This document shows positions 24,951 to 31,475 of a stretch of 31,475 bases of DNA, one piece after another. The position numbers and the translations under genes were made by a program. The notes beneath the pieces were generated by a model that had not been told where the DNA came from, searched no databases, and saw only the letters and a list, made by a program, of their open reading frames with translations. Origin of the DNA: DTKY01 sp037440765 (GTDB taxonomy: Bacteria > Acidobacteriota > Terriglobia > Bryobacterales > Bryobacteraceae). The first letter of the stretch is position 1. Each line of letters begins with the position of its first letter. The stretch is from NCBI GenBank assembly GCA_037440765.1, contig JBBITL010000051.1:1-31475 (forward strand). The letters run 5' to 3'.

Positions 24951-26974
24951 CAGAACTCCAGCGTAAAGCCGCCGGCGGCGTTGCGCCCGGGCATGGGGTA
25001 TCCCTGAACCACCTGGTAGCTGCGGTCCAGAAGGTTGTCGAGCATCAGGAAGAAGCTCCGGCCGGCGCCCGCCGGCACGGTGGCTTTCAGTGCCGCGGTC
25101 GAGTAGCCGCCCAGCTGGACGGAGCGGGCGGTGTTCGCCCAGCGCTTGCCGACGGCCATGGCGCCGAGGCGCAAGTAGGCTCTACCCGCGTCCAGGTCAA
25201 TGGCTCCGGTCCACTTGTGCGCGGGGATGTTAGGGGCCAGGTTCGTGGAGCGCAGGTAGGCGTATCCCTGGGTCACCTGCACCCGTGTGAGAGGCTTCCA
25301 CCGGACCGTGGTCTCCAGGCCCCGGTTGAGCGACCTGCCCATGTTCCGCAGAGAGAGGTTCGGGAACCGTCCGGTGGTCGCGATCGTGTCCCGCAGGTCG
25401 GCGTAGTAGCCCGTTACCGACGCCCGGAAGGAGGGTGACGGCTCCAGCCGCAGCGTGGCCTGGTAGTTCCAGAGCGTCTCGGGCTGAAGCAGGGGGTTGG
25501 GCGCGGGGAACAGGTACAACTCCCGAATGGTCGGACTGCGGAATCCCTTTCCAGCACCGACGCCGAATGTGTAGCCGGTCCGGATTCTGAAACTCGCGCC
25601 GAATTCCGGAACGCTGATGCCGCCGAATGCGGAGTTGTGCTCCTGTCTGAGCCCTGCGTTCAGGCGCAGCCGCGAGGTTGCGTTCCACTGCGCTCGCGAG
25701 AAGCCCGCCGCGGTGGTGAGATGATGCTCGCCGAAGTTCAGACTTCTGTGGACGTTAAGGGCTCTGCCTCCGTACCTGACGGCCTCCGTGCCGGCGTCGA
25801 GGGTGAGACGCGAGGTCAGAGCGAACGACTGGTGGAGACGCAACCCGGTGGTGCTGTCCACCGACCGGAAACCGTCCGTGATGATGTGGCGCCCGTGGCT
25901 GGAAAAGAGCCGGGTGTAACCCCAGGTGCGGCCGTATCCATTATCAAGGTTGAAGCTGAAGCCGCCTCGGCCTACTCTGGCGAAGTTTCCAACCAACGGC
26001 GCCGTCAGCGGGCCGGGGTCCTCCACGTGGAAATGGCCGTAACGGCCCTGGAGGGACGTCCGCCAGGCGGAGGACAGGTCACGGCCGAATCCCAGGGCGG
26101 CGTCCTTGCTGCGGTAAGCGGCGCCTGTGCGCTCACCGCGCGTGTGGTCCGTGCCGGCATGCAGGGTGTAGAAGGTCTTCTCCCAGCGCGTGCCGTGAGC
26201 CAGCCGGTGCTGGCCGGTCAGGAACGATCCGAGCGAACTCGACAGGCGCGTGTGGGTGCCGCCGAGCGGCCGCGACGGGGCAATCTCGATCGCTCCGCCC
26301 ATGGCGTTGCTCCCATAGAGCACGGACGCCGGTCCTTCTGTAACACTCACGCTCTCGGCGTTGGACAGGCTGTAGAAATCAGGCAGAGGGTGGCCCATGA
26401 GACCCTGCATGTCCGGACGCCCGTCCACCACGATGAGAACGCCGGTGTTGGGCGAGCCGCCGATTCCCCGGATGGAGACCGATCCCGTGCCGTTGGTCGC
26501 GATGCCGTAGCCCATGACGCCGCGCCTTGTGACAAAGGCGCCCGGCACCAACTGGTCCACCGCATCGAGCACGGTTCTTGCGCCGCCACGGTCGATCTCG
26601 AGCGCCGTGCCGACGGTGGCCGAATCCACCGGCGCAGGTTCGCTCACCATCACCTCAATCGAGGTAGAAATCACGGCCGGCGTGAGCCGGATCGTGACCG
26701 GACCGGCAGGCACGCTAAGAATCGGCACGGCCGCCGTTTCGAACCCCTCCGCCGATGCTCGGATGGCCGCCGGAGGCGTGAGCGCCAAGGCCGCTGCACC
26801 CGCCTCGTCCGACTTGACAGCCATCGGCGATCGCCCGCCGCCCGGATGGCGGACCTCGACCAGAGCTCCGGGCACGCCGAAGCCGTGCGGGTCCACCACC
26901 TTCACCGAAACCCGTTCAGTCGCTGGCAGGCAGGCGATAGATGCCAGCATCAGGACAAAGGCTTTGCGTTGCAT
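24950..26974 (-). CDS. TonB-dependent outer membrane receptor (copy 1)
   Basis: An outer-membrane receptor that uses TonB energy to import a scarce compound. Starting at ATG 26974 it has 674 aa and opens with the signal peptide MQRKAFVLMLASIACLPA; an earlier in-frame ATG at 27004 adds ten residues but lies within the inverted repeat, and neither has a clear Shine-Dalgarno. Residues ~20-100 are a carboxypeptidase-like regulatory domain (VKVVDPHGFGVPGALVEVRH). The plug follows (~120-240), with VSIRGIGGSPNTGVLIVVDG and ASVLYGSNAMGGAIEI. The rest is a beta-barrel ending in phenylalanine (GGFTLEF), as required for insertion. The next gene is the ECF S component, so this is the outer-membrane step of that uptake system. 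It is identical to copy 2. Confidence 0.92.
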   Translation of the reverse strand: MQRKAFVLMLASIACLPATERVSVKVVDPHGFGVPGALVEVRHPGGGRSPMAVKSDEAGAAALALTPPAAIRASAEGFETAAVPILSVPAGPVTIRLTPAVISTSIEVMVSEPAPVDSATVGTALEIDRGGARTVLDAVDQLVPGAFVTRRGVMGYGIATNGTGSVSIRGIGGSPNTGVLIVVDGRPDMQGLMGHPLPDFYSLSNAESVSVTEGPASVLYGSNAMGGAIEIAPSRPLGGTHTRLSSSLGSFLTGQHRLAHGTRWEKTFYTLHAGTDHTRGERTGAAYRSKDAALGFGRDLSSAWRTSLQGRYGHFHVEDPGPLTAPLVGNFARVGRGGFSFNLDNGYGRTWGYTRLFSSHGRHIITDGFRSVDSTTGLRLHQSFALTSRLTLDAGTEAVRYGGRALNVHRSLNFGEHHLTTAAGFSRAQWNATSRLRLNAGLRQEHNSAFGGISVPEFGASFRIRTGYTFGVGAGKGFRSPTIRELYLFPAPNPLLQPETLWNYQATLRLEPSPSFRASVTGYYADLRDTIATTGRFPNLSLRNMGRSLNRGLETTVRWKPLTRVQVTQGYAYLRSTNLAPNIPAHKWTGAIDLDAGRAYLRLGAMAVGKRWANTARSVQLGGYSTAALKATVPAGAGRSFFLMLDNLLDRSYQVVQGYPMPGRNAAGGFTLEF

Positions 26975-26983
26975 GTTGTCGAT

Positions 26984-27029
26984 GGTAGCACGAACGACAC
27001 GCATGTGCTACCGGCGGCCGCATGCTACC
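26984..27029. promoter_or_regulatory. Repeated GCTACC elements in the divergent promoter region (copy 1)
   Basis: GGTAGCAC (26984-26991) and GTGCTACC (27005-27012) form an 8-bp inverted repeat with a 13-nt spacer. A third element, ATGCTACC (27022-27029), repeats the right arm 17 nt on. They fill the space between the TonB receptor start and the oxidoreductase start, as operator half-sites would. No cobalamin or other riboswitch could fit in this space. Confidence 0.5.
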
Positions 27030-27040
27030 GTCAGGAAGAG

Positions 27041-27258
27041 GTGCCTCAAAAAACTGCAATCGTCATCGGCGCGGGACCGGCGGGCTTGACCGCCGCCTGT
27101 GAGTTGCAGGAGCGAACGGACATCCGGCCGGTGGTGATCGAGAAGAGTATGCACATAGGGGGCATCTCCGGTACCGTCAACTACAAAGGCAACCGCATCG
27201 ACATCGGCGGCCACCGCTTCTTCTCCAAGAGCGACCGGGTCATGCAGTGGTGGTCCAA
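27041..27258 (+). pseudogene. Truncated 5' copy of the FAD oxidoreductase gene
   Basis: The first 72 codons of the oxidoreductase, including the FAD-binding IGAGPAG, end at the duplication junction after VMQWWSN. The frame then runs into antisense of the S-component gene and stops at 27415. A product would lack nearly all of the enzyme. It exists only because of the duplication and is probably an assembly product. Confidence 0.85.
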
Positions 27259-27426
27259 CCACCCAAGGGGCGACAGGAACCCATTGAGAAGCAGCGGCAG
27301 CAGCATGGGAAGGAACCTGCTGCCGAGGCCCACGGCGTGGAACACCATCGGCAGGGTCAGCCCCAGCGCCATGATCACGGCGTTGAGAACCATCCACCGC
27401 AGCGGGCCTGAGTGAACGGGCGCCAT
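27259..27426 (-). pseudogene. Truncated 5' copy of the ECF S-component gene
   Basis: The first 56 codons (MAPVHSGPLRW to SPLGW) of the S component, cut at the duplication junction. Translation would continue out of family for 25 residues to a stop at 27181. It directly follows copy 2 of the TonB receptor gene, just as the intact gene follows copy 1. Confidence 0.85.
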
Positions 27427-29450
27427 CAGAACTCCAGCGTAAAGCCGCCGGCGGCGTTGCGCCCGGGCATGGGGTATCCCTGAACCACCTGGTAGCTGCG
27501 GTCCAGAAGGTTGTCGAGCATCAGGAAGAAGCTCCGGCCGGCGCCCGCCGGCACGGTGGCTTTCAGTGCCGCGGTCGAGTAGCCGCCCAGCTGGACGGAG
27601 CGGGCGGTGTTCGCCCAGCGCTTGCCGACGGCCATGGCGCCGAGGCGCAAGTAGGCTCTACCCGCGTCCAGGTCAATGGCTCCGGTCCACTTGTGCGCGG
27701 GGATGTTAGGGGCCAGGTTCGTGGAGCGCAGGTAGGCGTATCCCTGGGTCACCTGCACCCGTGTGAGAGGCTTCCACCGGACCGTGGTCTCCAGGCCCCG
27801 GTTGAGCGACCTGCCCATGTTCCGCAGAGAGAGGTTCGGGAACCGTCCGGTGGTCGCGATCGTGTCCCGCAGGTCGGCGTAGTAGCCCGTTACCGACGCC
27901 CGGAAGGAGGGTGACGGCTCCAGCCGCAGCGTGGCCTGGTAGTTCCAGAGCGTCTCGGGCTGAAGCAGGGGGTTGGGCGCGGGGAACAGGTACAACTCCC
28001 GAATGGTCGGACTGCGGAATCCCTTTCCAGCACCGACGCCGAATGTGTAGCCGGTCCGGATTCTGAAACTCGCGCCGAATTCCGGAACGCTGATGCCGCC
28101 GAATGCGGAGTTGTGCTCCTGTCTGAGCCCTGCGTTCAGGCGCAGCCGCGAGGTTGCGTTCCACTGCGCTCGCGAGAAGCCCGCCGCGGTGGTGAGATGA
28201 TGCTCGCCGAAGTTCAGACTTCTGTGGACGTTAAGGGCTCTGCCTCCGTACCTGACGGCCTCCGTGCCGGCGTCGAGGGTGAGACGCGAGGTCAGAGCGA
28301 ACGACTGGTGGAGACGCAACCCGGTGGTGCTGTCCACCGACCGGAAACCGTCCGTGATGATGTGGCGCCCGTGGCTGGAAAAGAGCCGGGTGTAACCCCA
28401 GGTGCGGCCGTATCCATTATCAAGGTTGAAGCTGAAGCCGCCTCGGCCTACTCTGGCGAAGTTTCCAACCAACGGCGCCGTCAGCGGGCCGGGGTCCTCC
28501 ACGTGGAAATGGCCGTAACGGCCCTGGAGGGACGTCCGCCAGGCGGAGGACAGGTCACGGCCGAATCCCAGGGCGGCGTCCTTGCTGCGGTAAGCGGCGC
28601 CTGTGCGCTCACCGCGCGTGTGGTCCGTGCCGGCATGCAGGGTGTAGAAGGTCTTCTCCCAGCGCGTGCCGTGAGCCAGCCGGTGCTGGCCGGTCAGGAA
28701 CGATCCGAGCGAACTCGACAGGCGCGTGTGGGTGCCGCCGAGCGGCCGCGACGGGGCAATCTCGATCGCTCCGCCCATGGCGTTGCTCCCATAGAGCACG
28801 GACGCCGGTCCTTCTGTAACACTCACGCTCTCGGCGTTGGACAGGCTGTAGAAATCAGGCAGAGGGTGGCCCATGAGACCCTGCATGTCCGGACGCCCGT
28901 CCACCACGATGAGAACGCCGGTGTTGGGCGAGCCGCCGATTCCCCGGATGGAGACCGATCCCGTGCCGTTGGTCGCGATGCCGTAGCCCATGACGCCGCG
29001 CCTTGTGACAAAGGCGCCCGGCACCAACTGGTCCACCGCATCGAGCACGGTTCTTGCGCCGCCACGGTCGATCTCGAGCGCCGTGCCGACGGTGGCCGAA
29101 TCCACCGGCGCAGGTTCGCTCACCATCACCTCAATCGAGGTAGAAATCACGGCCGGCGTGAGCCGGATCGTGACCGGACCGGCAGGCACGCTAAGAATCG
29201 GCACGGCCGCCGTTTCGAACCCCTCCGCCGATGCTCGGATGGCCGCCGGAGGCGTGAGCGCCAAGGCCGCTGCACCCGCCTCGTCCGACTTGACAGCCAT
29301 CGGCGATCGCCCGCCGCCCGGATGGCGGACCTCGACCAGAGCTCCGGGCACGCCGAAGCCGTGCGGGTCCACCACCTTCACCGAAACCCGTTCAGTCGCT
29401 GGCAGGCAGGCGATAGATGCCAGCATCAGGACAAAGGCTTTGCGTTGCAT
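27426..29450 (-). CDS. TonB-dependent outer membrane receptor (copy 2)
   Basis: Its translation is identical to that of the receptor at 24950-26974: the same signal peptide, regulatory domain, plug and C-terminal phenylalanine. Here the gene is followed by a truncated rather than a complete S-component gene. The absence of any difference over ~2 kb means either a very recent duplication or, more likely, one locus assembled twice. Treat as the same gene unless reads cross the junction. Confidence 0.75.
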   Translation of the reverse strand: MQRKAFVLMLASIACLPATERVSVKVVDPHGFGVPGALVEVRHPGGGRSPMAVKSDEAGAAALALTPPAAIRASAEGFETAAVPILSVPAGPVTIRLTPAVISTSIEVMVSEPAPVDSATVGTALEIDRGGARTVLDAVDQLVPGAFVTRRGVMGYGIATNGTGSVSIRGIGGSPNTGVLIVVDGRPDMQGLMGHPLPDFYSLSNAESVSVTEGPASVLYGSNAMGGAIEIAPSRPLGGTHTRLSSSLGSFLTGQHRLAHGTRWEKTFYTLHAGTDHTRGERTGAAYRSKDAALGFGRDLSSAWRTSLQGRYGHFHVEDPGPLTAPLVGNFARVGRGGFSFNLDNGYGRTWGYTRLFSSHGRHIITDGFRSVDSTTGLRLHQSFALTSRLTLDAGTEAVRYGGRALNVHRSLNFGEHHLTTAAGFSRAQWNATSRLRLNAGLRQEHNSAFGGISVPEFGASFRIRTGYTFGVGAGKGFRSPTIRELYLFPAPNPLLQPETLWNYQATLRLEPSPSFRASVTGYYADLRDTIATTGRFPNLSLRNMGRSLNRGLETTVRWKPLTRVQVTQGYAYLRSTNLAPNIPAHKWTGAIDLDAGRAYLRLGAMAVGKRWANTARSVQLGGYSTAALKATVPAGAGRSFFLMLDNLLDRSYQVVQGYPMPGRNAAGGFTLEF

Positions 29451-29459
29451 GTTGTCGAT

Positions 29460-29505
29460 GGTAGCACGAACGACACGCATGTGCTACCGGCGGCCGCATG
29501 CTACC
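29460..29505. promoter_or_regulatory. Repeated GCTACC elements in the divergent promoter region (copy 2)
   Basis: The second copy of the three GCTACC-type elements: GGTAGCAC at 29460-29467, GTGCTACC at 29481-29488 and ATGCTACC at 29498-29505. In this copy the downstream oxidoreductase gene is complete. Confidence 0.5.
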
Positions 29506-29516
29506 GTCAGGAAGAG

Positions 29517-31019
29517 GTGCCTCAAAAAACTGCAATCGTCATCGGCGCGGGACCGGCGGGCTTGACCGCCGCCTGTGAGTTGCAGGAGCGAACGGACATC
29601 CGGCCGGTGGTGATCGAGAAGAGTATGCACATAGGGGGCATCTCCGGTACCGTCAACTACAAAGGCAACCGCATCGACATCGGCGGCCACCGCTTCTTCT
29701 CCAAGAGCGACCGGGTCATGCAGTGGTGGTCCAACGTCCTGCCCGCAGAAGACGGCGGCGTGCGTCCGGAGTCGACCGACCTCGTCATGCTGGTACGCAG
29801 CCGCAAGTCACGGATCTACTTCCTGCGCCGCTTCTTCGATTACCCGATCCGGCTGAACTTGGACACGCTGGCCAAGCTGGGCCCGGTCCGGACGGTGCGC
29901 ATCGGCCTGAGCTACGTCTACAGCGTCCTGTTCCCACGCAAGCCGGAGCGCACTCTGGAGGAGTTTTTCATCAATCGCTTTGGCGCCGAGCTCTACCGGA
30001 CCTTCTTCAGGGACTACACCGAGAAAGTATGGGGCGTGCCCTGCCAGGCGATCAGCGCCGAGTGGGGAGCGCAGCGCGTGAAGGGACTGTCGGTCGCAAA
30101 ATCGATCCGACACTTCCTGCGCCAGCTCTCCCGCAGGGGCTCGGACATTGCCCAGAGGGAGACCGAGACTTCGCTTATCGAGCGCTTCCTCTATCCGAAG
30201 TTCGGCCCCGGCCAGATGTGGGAGGAAGTCGCGCGCCGCATAGCCGGCCGGGGAGGGGAGATTCTCACCGGGTGGGAGGTCCGGGAGCTTCATACGGACG
30301 GGCCGCGAGTCACGGCGGTGGCGGCGGTCAACGCGGCCACCGGCGAGCGGCGCCGTTTCGAGGGGGACTGCTTCTTCTCCACCATGGCCGTGAAGGACCT
30401 GGTGCGCGGCCTCGACGCCGGTCTGCCTGCTGAGATCCGTGAAATCGCCGAGGGGCTACGGTACCGCGATTTCATCACGGTGGGCCTGCTCGCTGACCGG
30501 CTCGAGGTTCGGGAGGCCGGGGGCGGGCCCATCAAGGACAACTGGATCTACATACAGGAGCCGGACGTGCAGGTCGGCCGGCTACAGATCTTCAACAACT
30601 GGAGCCCCTACCTGGTGGCCGACCCCTCCAAGGTCTGGATCGGCCTCGAGTACTTCTGCTTCGAAGGGGATGAGCTATGGAGGAAGCCGGACGCCGAACT
30701 GGTCGAACTGGCCAAGGCCGAACTGGAGAGAATCGGCATCCTGGACCAGGCGCTGGTCCGGGACGCGACCGTGATTCGCACGGAAAAAGCCTATCCGGCC
30801 TACTTCGGCTCCTACGCCCGCTTCGGCGCGCTGCGGGAGCACCTGGACCGGCTGGAGAATCTGTACCTGGTCGGCCGTAATGGCATGCATCGCTACAACA
30901 ACATGGACCACTCAATGCTGGCAGCCATGACGGCAGTGGGAAACATCGTGAACGGCGTCACTTCCAAGGACAACCTCTGGGCCGTGAACACCGAGGAAGA
31001 GTACCACGAGGAGAAGTAG
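29517..31019 (+). CDS. FAD/NAD(P)-dependent oxidoreductase, amine oxidase/UGM-like
   Basis: A 500-aa cytosolic flavoprotein. The FAD dinucleotide site is VIGAGPAG (GxGxxG at 10-15), followed by VVIEKSMHIGGISGT and IDIGGHRFF, which resembles the UDP-galactopyranose mutase and protoporphyrinogen-oxidase-like group. Downstream, FFRDYTEKVWGVPC and WGAQRVKGLSV are conserved-looking core motifs. The C-terminus has the second flavin contact NLYLVGRNGMHRYNNMDHSM. A sugar-nucleotide or polyprenyl substrate is possible, but the reaction cannot be assigned. The start is GTG 29517 after AGGA at 29509-29512; an in-frame GTG at 29481 is less likely because it sits within the repeat elements. It is divergent from the TonB operon and may share its regulator. 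Confidence 0.85.
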   Translation: MPQKTAIVIGAGPAGLTAACELQERTDIRPVVIEKSMHIGGISGTVNYKGNRIDIGGHRFFSKSDRVMQWWSNVLPAEDGGVRPESTDLVMLVRSRKSRIYFLRRFFDYPIRLNLDTLAKLGPVRTVRIGLSYVYSVLFPRKPERTLEEFFINRFGAELYRTFFRDYTEKVWGVPCQAISAEWGAQRVKGLSVAKSIRHFLRQLSRRGSDIAQRETETSLIERFLYPKFGPGQMWEEVARRIAGRGGEILTGWEVRELHTDGPRVTAVAAVNAATGERRRFEGDCFFSTMAVKDLVRGLDAGLPAEIREIAEGLRYRDFITVGLLADRLEVREAGGGPIKDNWIYIQEPDVQVGRLQIFNNWSPYLVADPSKVWIGLEYFCFEGDELWRKPDAELVELAKAELERIGILDQALVRDATVIRTEKAYPAYFGSYARFGALREHLDRLENLYLVGRNGMHRYNNMDHSMLAAMTAVGNIVNGVTSKDNLWAVNTEEEYHEEK

Positions 31020-31074
31020 CCCCGGCCGGAACAAGCGCGTGCGGGCTTTCGTAGTAACTGGTTGAGAGGCGAGC

Positions 31075-31386
31075 ATGTTCTGCACACAATGCGGATTCAA
31101 GCTTGAGGAGAAGGATGTTTTCTGCGCCCAGTGCGGAAAACCGGCGCGCGCCGGGGCACCTCCGCGCGCAGAGCCCACCAGGAAGAAACTGGTGCGCCCT
31201 ATGAACCGCAAGAAGATCGCCGGGGTGTGCGCGGGTTTCGCCGACTATCTCGACATCGACGTCACCCTGGTGCGGATACTGTGGCTGGTGCTGGCGATTC
31301 TGTGGGGCGTCGGCTTTGTCGCCTACCTTATTGCCTGGATCGCCATGCCCAAGGACTTCAGCCAGCCGCCGGCGCAAGCGTACTAG
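31075..31386 (+). CDS. Zinc-ribbon plus PspC domain membrane protein
   Basis: A 103-aa protein. The N-terminus is a zinc ribbon with C3-x2-C6 and C17-x2-C20 (CTQC and CAQC). A Pro/Ala-rich linker follows, then a PspC domain from about residue 42 (KIAGVCAGFADYLDIDVTLV) with one long hydrophobic segment (RILWLVLAILWGVGFVAYLIAW) and the ending AMPKD. PspC proteins act in envelope-stress sensing in some bacteria, but many relatives outside the psp operon have no known role. GAGAGGCG precedes ATG 31075. It lies 55 bp after the oxidoreductase gene and may be co-transcribed with it. Confidence 0.88.
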   Translation: MFCTQCGFKLEEKDVFCAQCGKPARAGAPPRAEPTRKKLVRPMNRKKIAGVCAGFADYLDIDVTLVRILWLVLAILWGVGFVAYLIAWIAMPKDFSQPPAQAY

Positions 31387-31426
31387 CAGAGCCTCGCGCC
31401 AACCGGTTCAGGTCCACCCGGCCCCC

Positions 31427-31445
31427 ACTCATCGTTTGGATGAGT
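31427..31445. terminator. Short hairpin after the PspC gene, weak terminator candidate
   Basis: ACTCATC (31427-31433) pairs with GATGAGT (31439-31445) across a GTTTG loop, 41 nt after the stop. Only two more T follow the last T of the stem. The remaining bases to the window end show no supportable gene. Confidence 0.4.
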
Positions 31446-31475
31446 TTCCGGCTGGCTATTCCCCGGCGCTTTGCT

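Larger units (their letters stand above)
24783..27258. repeat. Perfect 2,476-bp tandem duplication, copy 1
   Basis: This segment reappears without visible change at 27259-29734, directly abutting. It contains the first 168 bp of the S-component gene, the whole TonB receptor gene and the first 218 bp of the FAD oxidoreductase gene. The break points share only one base (C). Both genes cut by the junction exist intact at the outer ends. Confidence 0.95.
27259..29734. repeat. Perfect 2,476-bp tandem duplication, copy 2
   Basis: The second unit, directly abutting copy 1 at offset 2,476. Homology ends at 29735, where copy 2 continues into the intact oxidoreductase gene. Confidence 0.95.

Noticed and set aside
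26975..27040. Cobalamin riboswitch upstream of the TonB receptor
   Set aside because: The space between the divergent starts is only about 66 nt, too short for a cobalamin riboswitch.
28113..29516. Apparent 968-codon ORF continuing into the oxidoreductase
   Set aside because: The first ~468 codons are antisense to the TonB receptor; the true start is GTG 29517 with a ribosome site.
31383..31475. C-terminal end of a minus-strand gene entering from the right edge
   Set aside because: Two minus frames are open to the edge but neither shows a recognisable pattern, and about 30 codons are too few to decide.
1..31475. CRISPR arrays, tRNA or rRNA genes, insertion sequences
   Set aside because: None was seen: no regularly spaced repeats, no tRNA-like cloverleaf core and no transposase motif.

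Overview
The window is about 31.5 kb of high-GC Gram-negative chromosome. The Gram-negative marks are LptB with a very large LptC/LptA-type periplasmic protein, and a TonB-dependent receptor with an N-terminal carboxypeptidase-like regulatory domain. That receptor type and the other host genes suggest an Acidobacteriota (Bryobacterales/Solibacter-like) metagenome scaffold. This assignment is inference; no marker gene settles it. Two runs of exactly 10 N (2068-2077 and 15394-15403) and a perfect 2,476-bp tandem duplication show that the sequence is a draft scaffold.

Left host region (1-8610): the start of a secreted protein leaving the left edge; an Hsp20 chaperone with a near-consensus sigma70 promoter; the membrane protease HtpX, overlapping an RlmI-type rRNA methyltransferase that is split by the first N-run; a membrane proton pyrophosphatase of an unusual, apparently K+-independent type; then, on the opposite strand, lptB and an LptC/LptA-like gene for lipopolysaccharide export.

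Middle region (8809-22655): about 13.8 kb of co-oriented, tightly packed siphophage-type structural genes. The order is small terminase candidate, large terminase, DUF4055-like portal, scaffold, P22-like coat protein, a small unknown, neck/adaptor, tail completion, tail tube (broken by the second N-run), tail assembly chaperone G and G-T, a very short tape measure candidate, two distal-tail-like proteins, and a 1,309-aa protein that joins a lambda gpL-like Fe-S tail-tip module to a gpJ-like hub and fibre. The chaperone pair carries a complete programmed -1 frameshift signal: heptamer A AAA AAC, a 5-nt spacer and an 11-bp bulged stem. The cassette has no integrase, repressor, replication, protease or lysis gene, no obvious att repeat and no visible decay, and host genes flank it directly. 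It is therefore either a stripped prophage or a candidate gene-transfer-agent-like (GTA-like) element, the most interesting hypothesis in the window.

Right region (22711-31475): a leftward operon for an uptake system (TonB receptor, ECF S component, SAM methyltransferase, short CbiQ-like T component, CbiO-like ATPase), facing an FAD/NAD(P)-dependent oxidoreductase across a very short intergenic region with repeated GCTACC elements. The receptor and the 5' ends of both neighbours are present twice, as perfect tandem copies that look like two overlapping contigs placed end to end. A zinc-ribbon/PspC protein closes the window.
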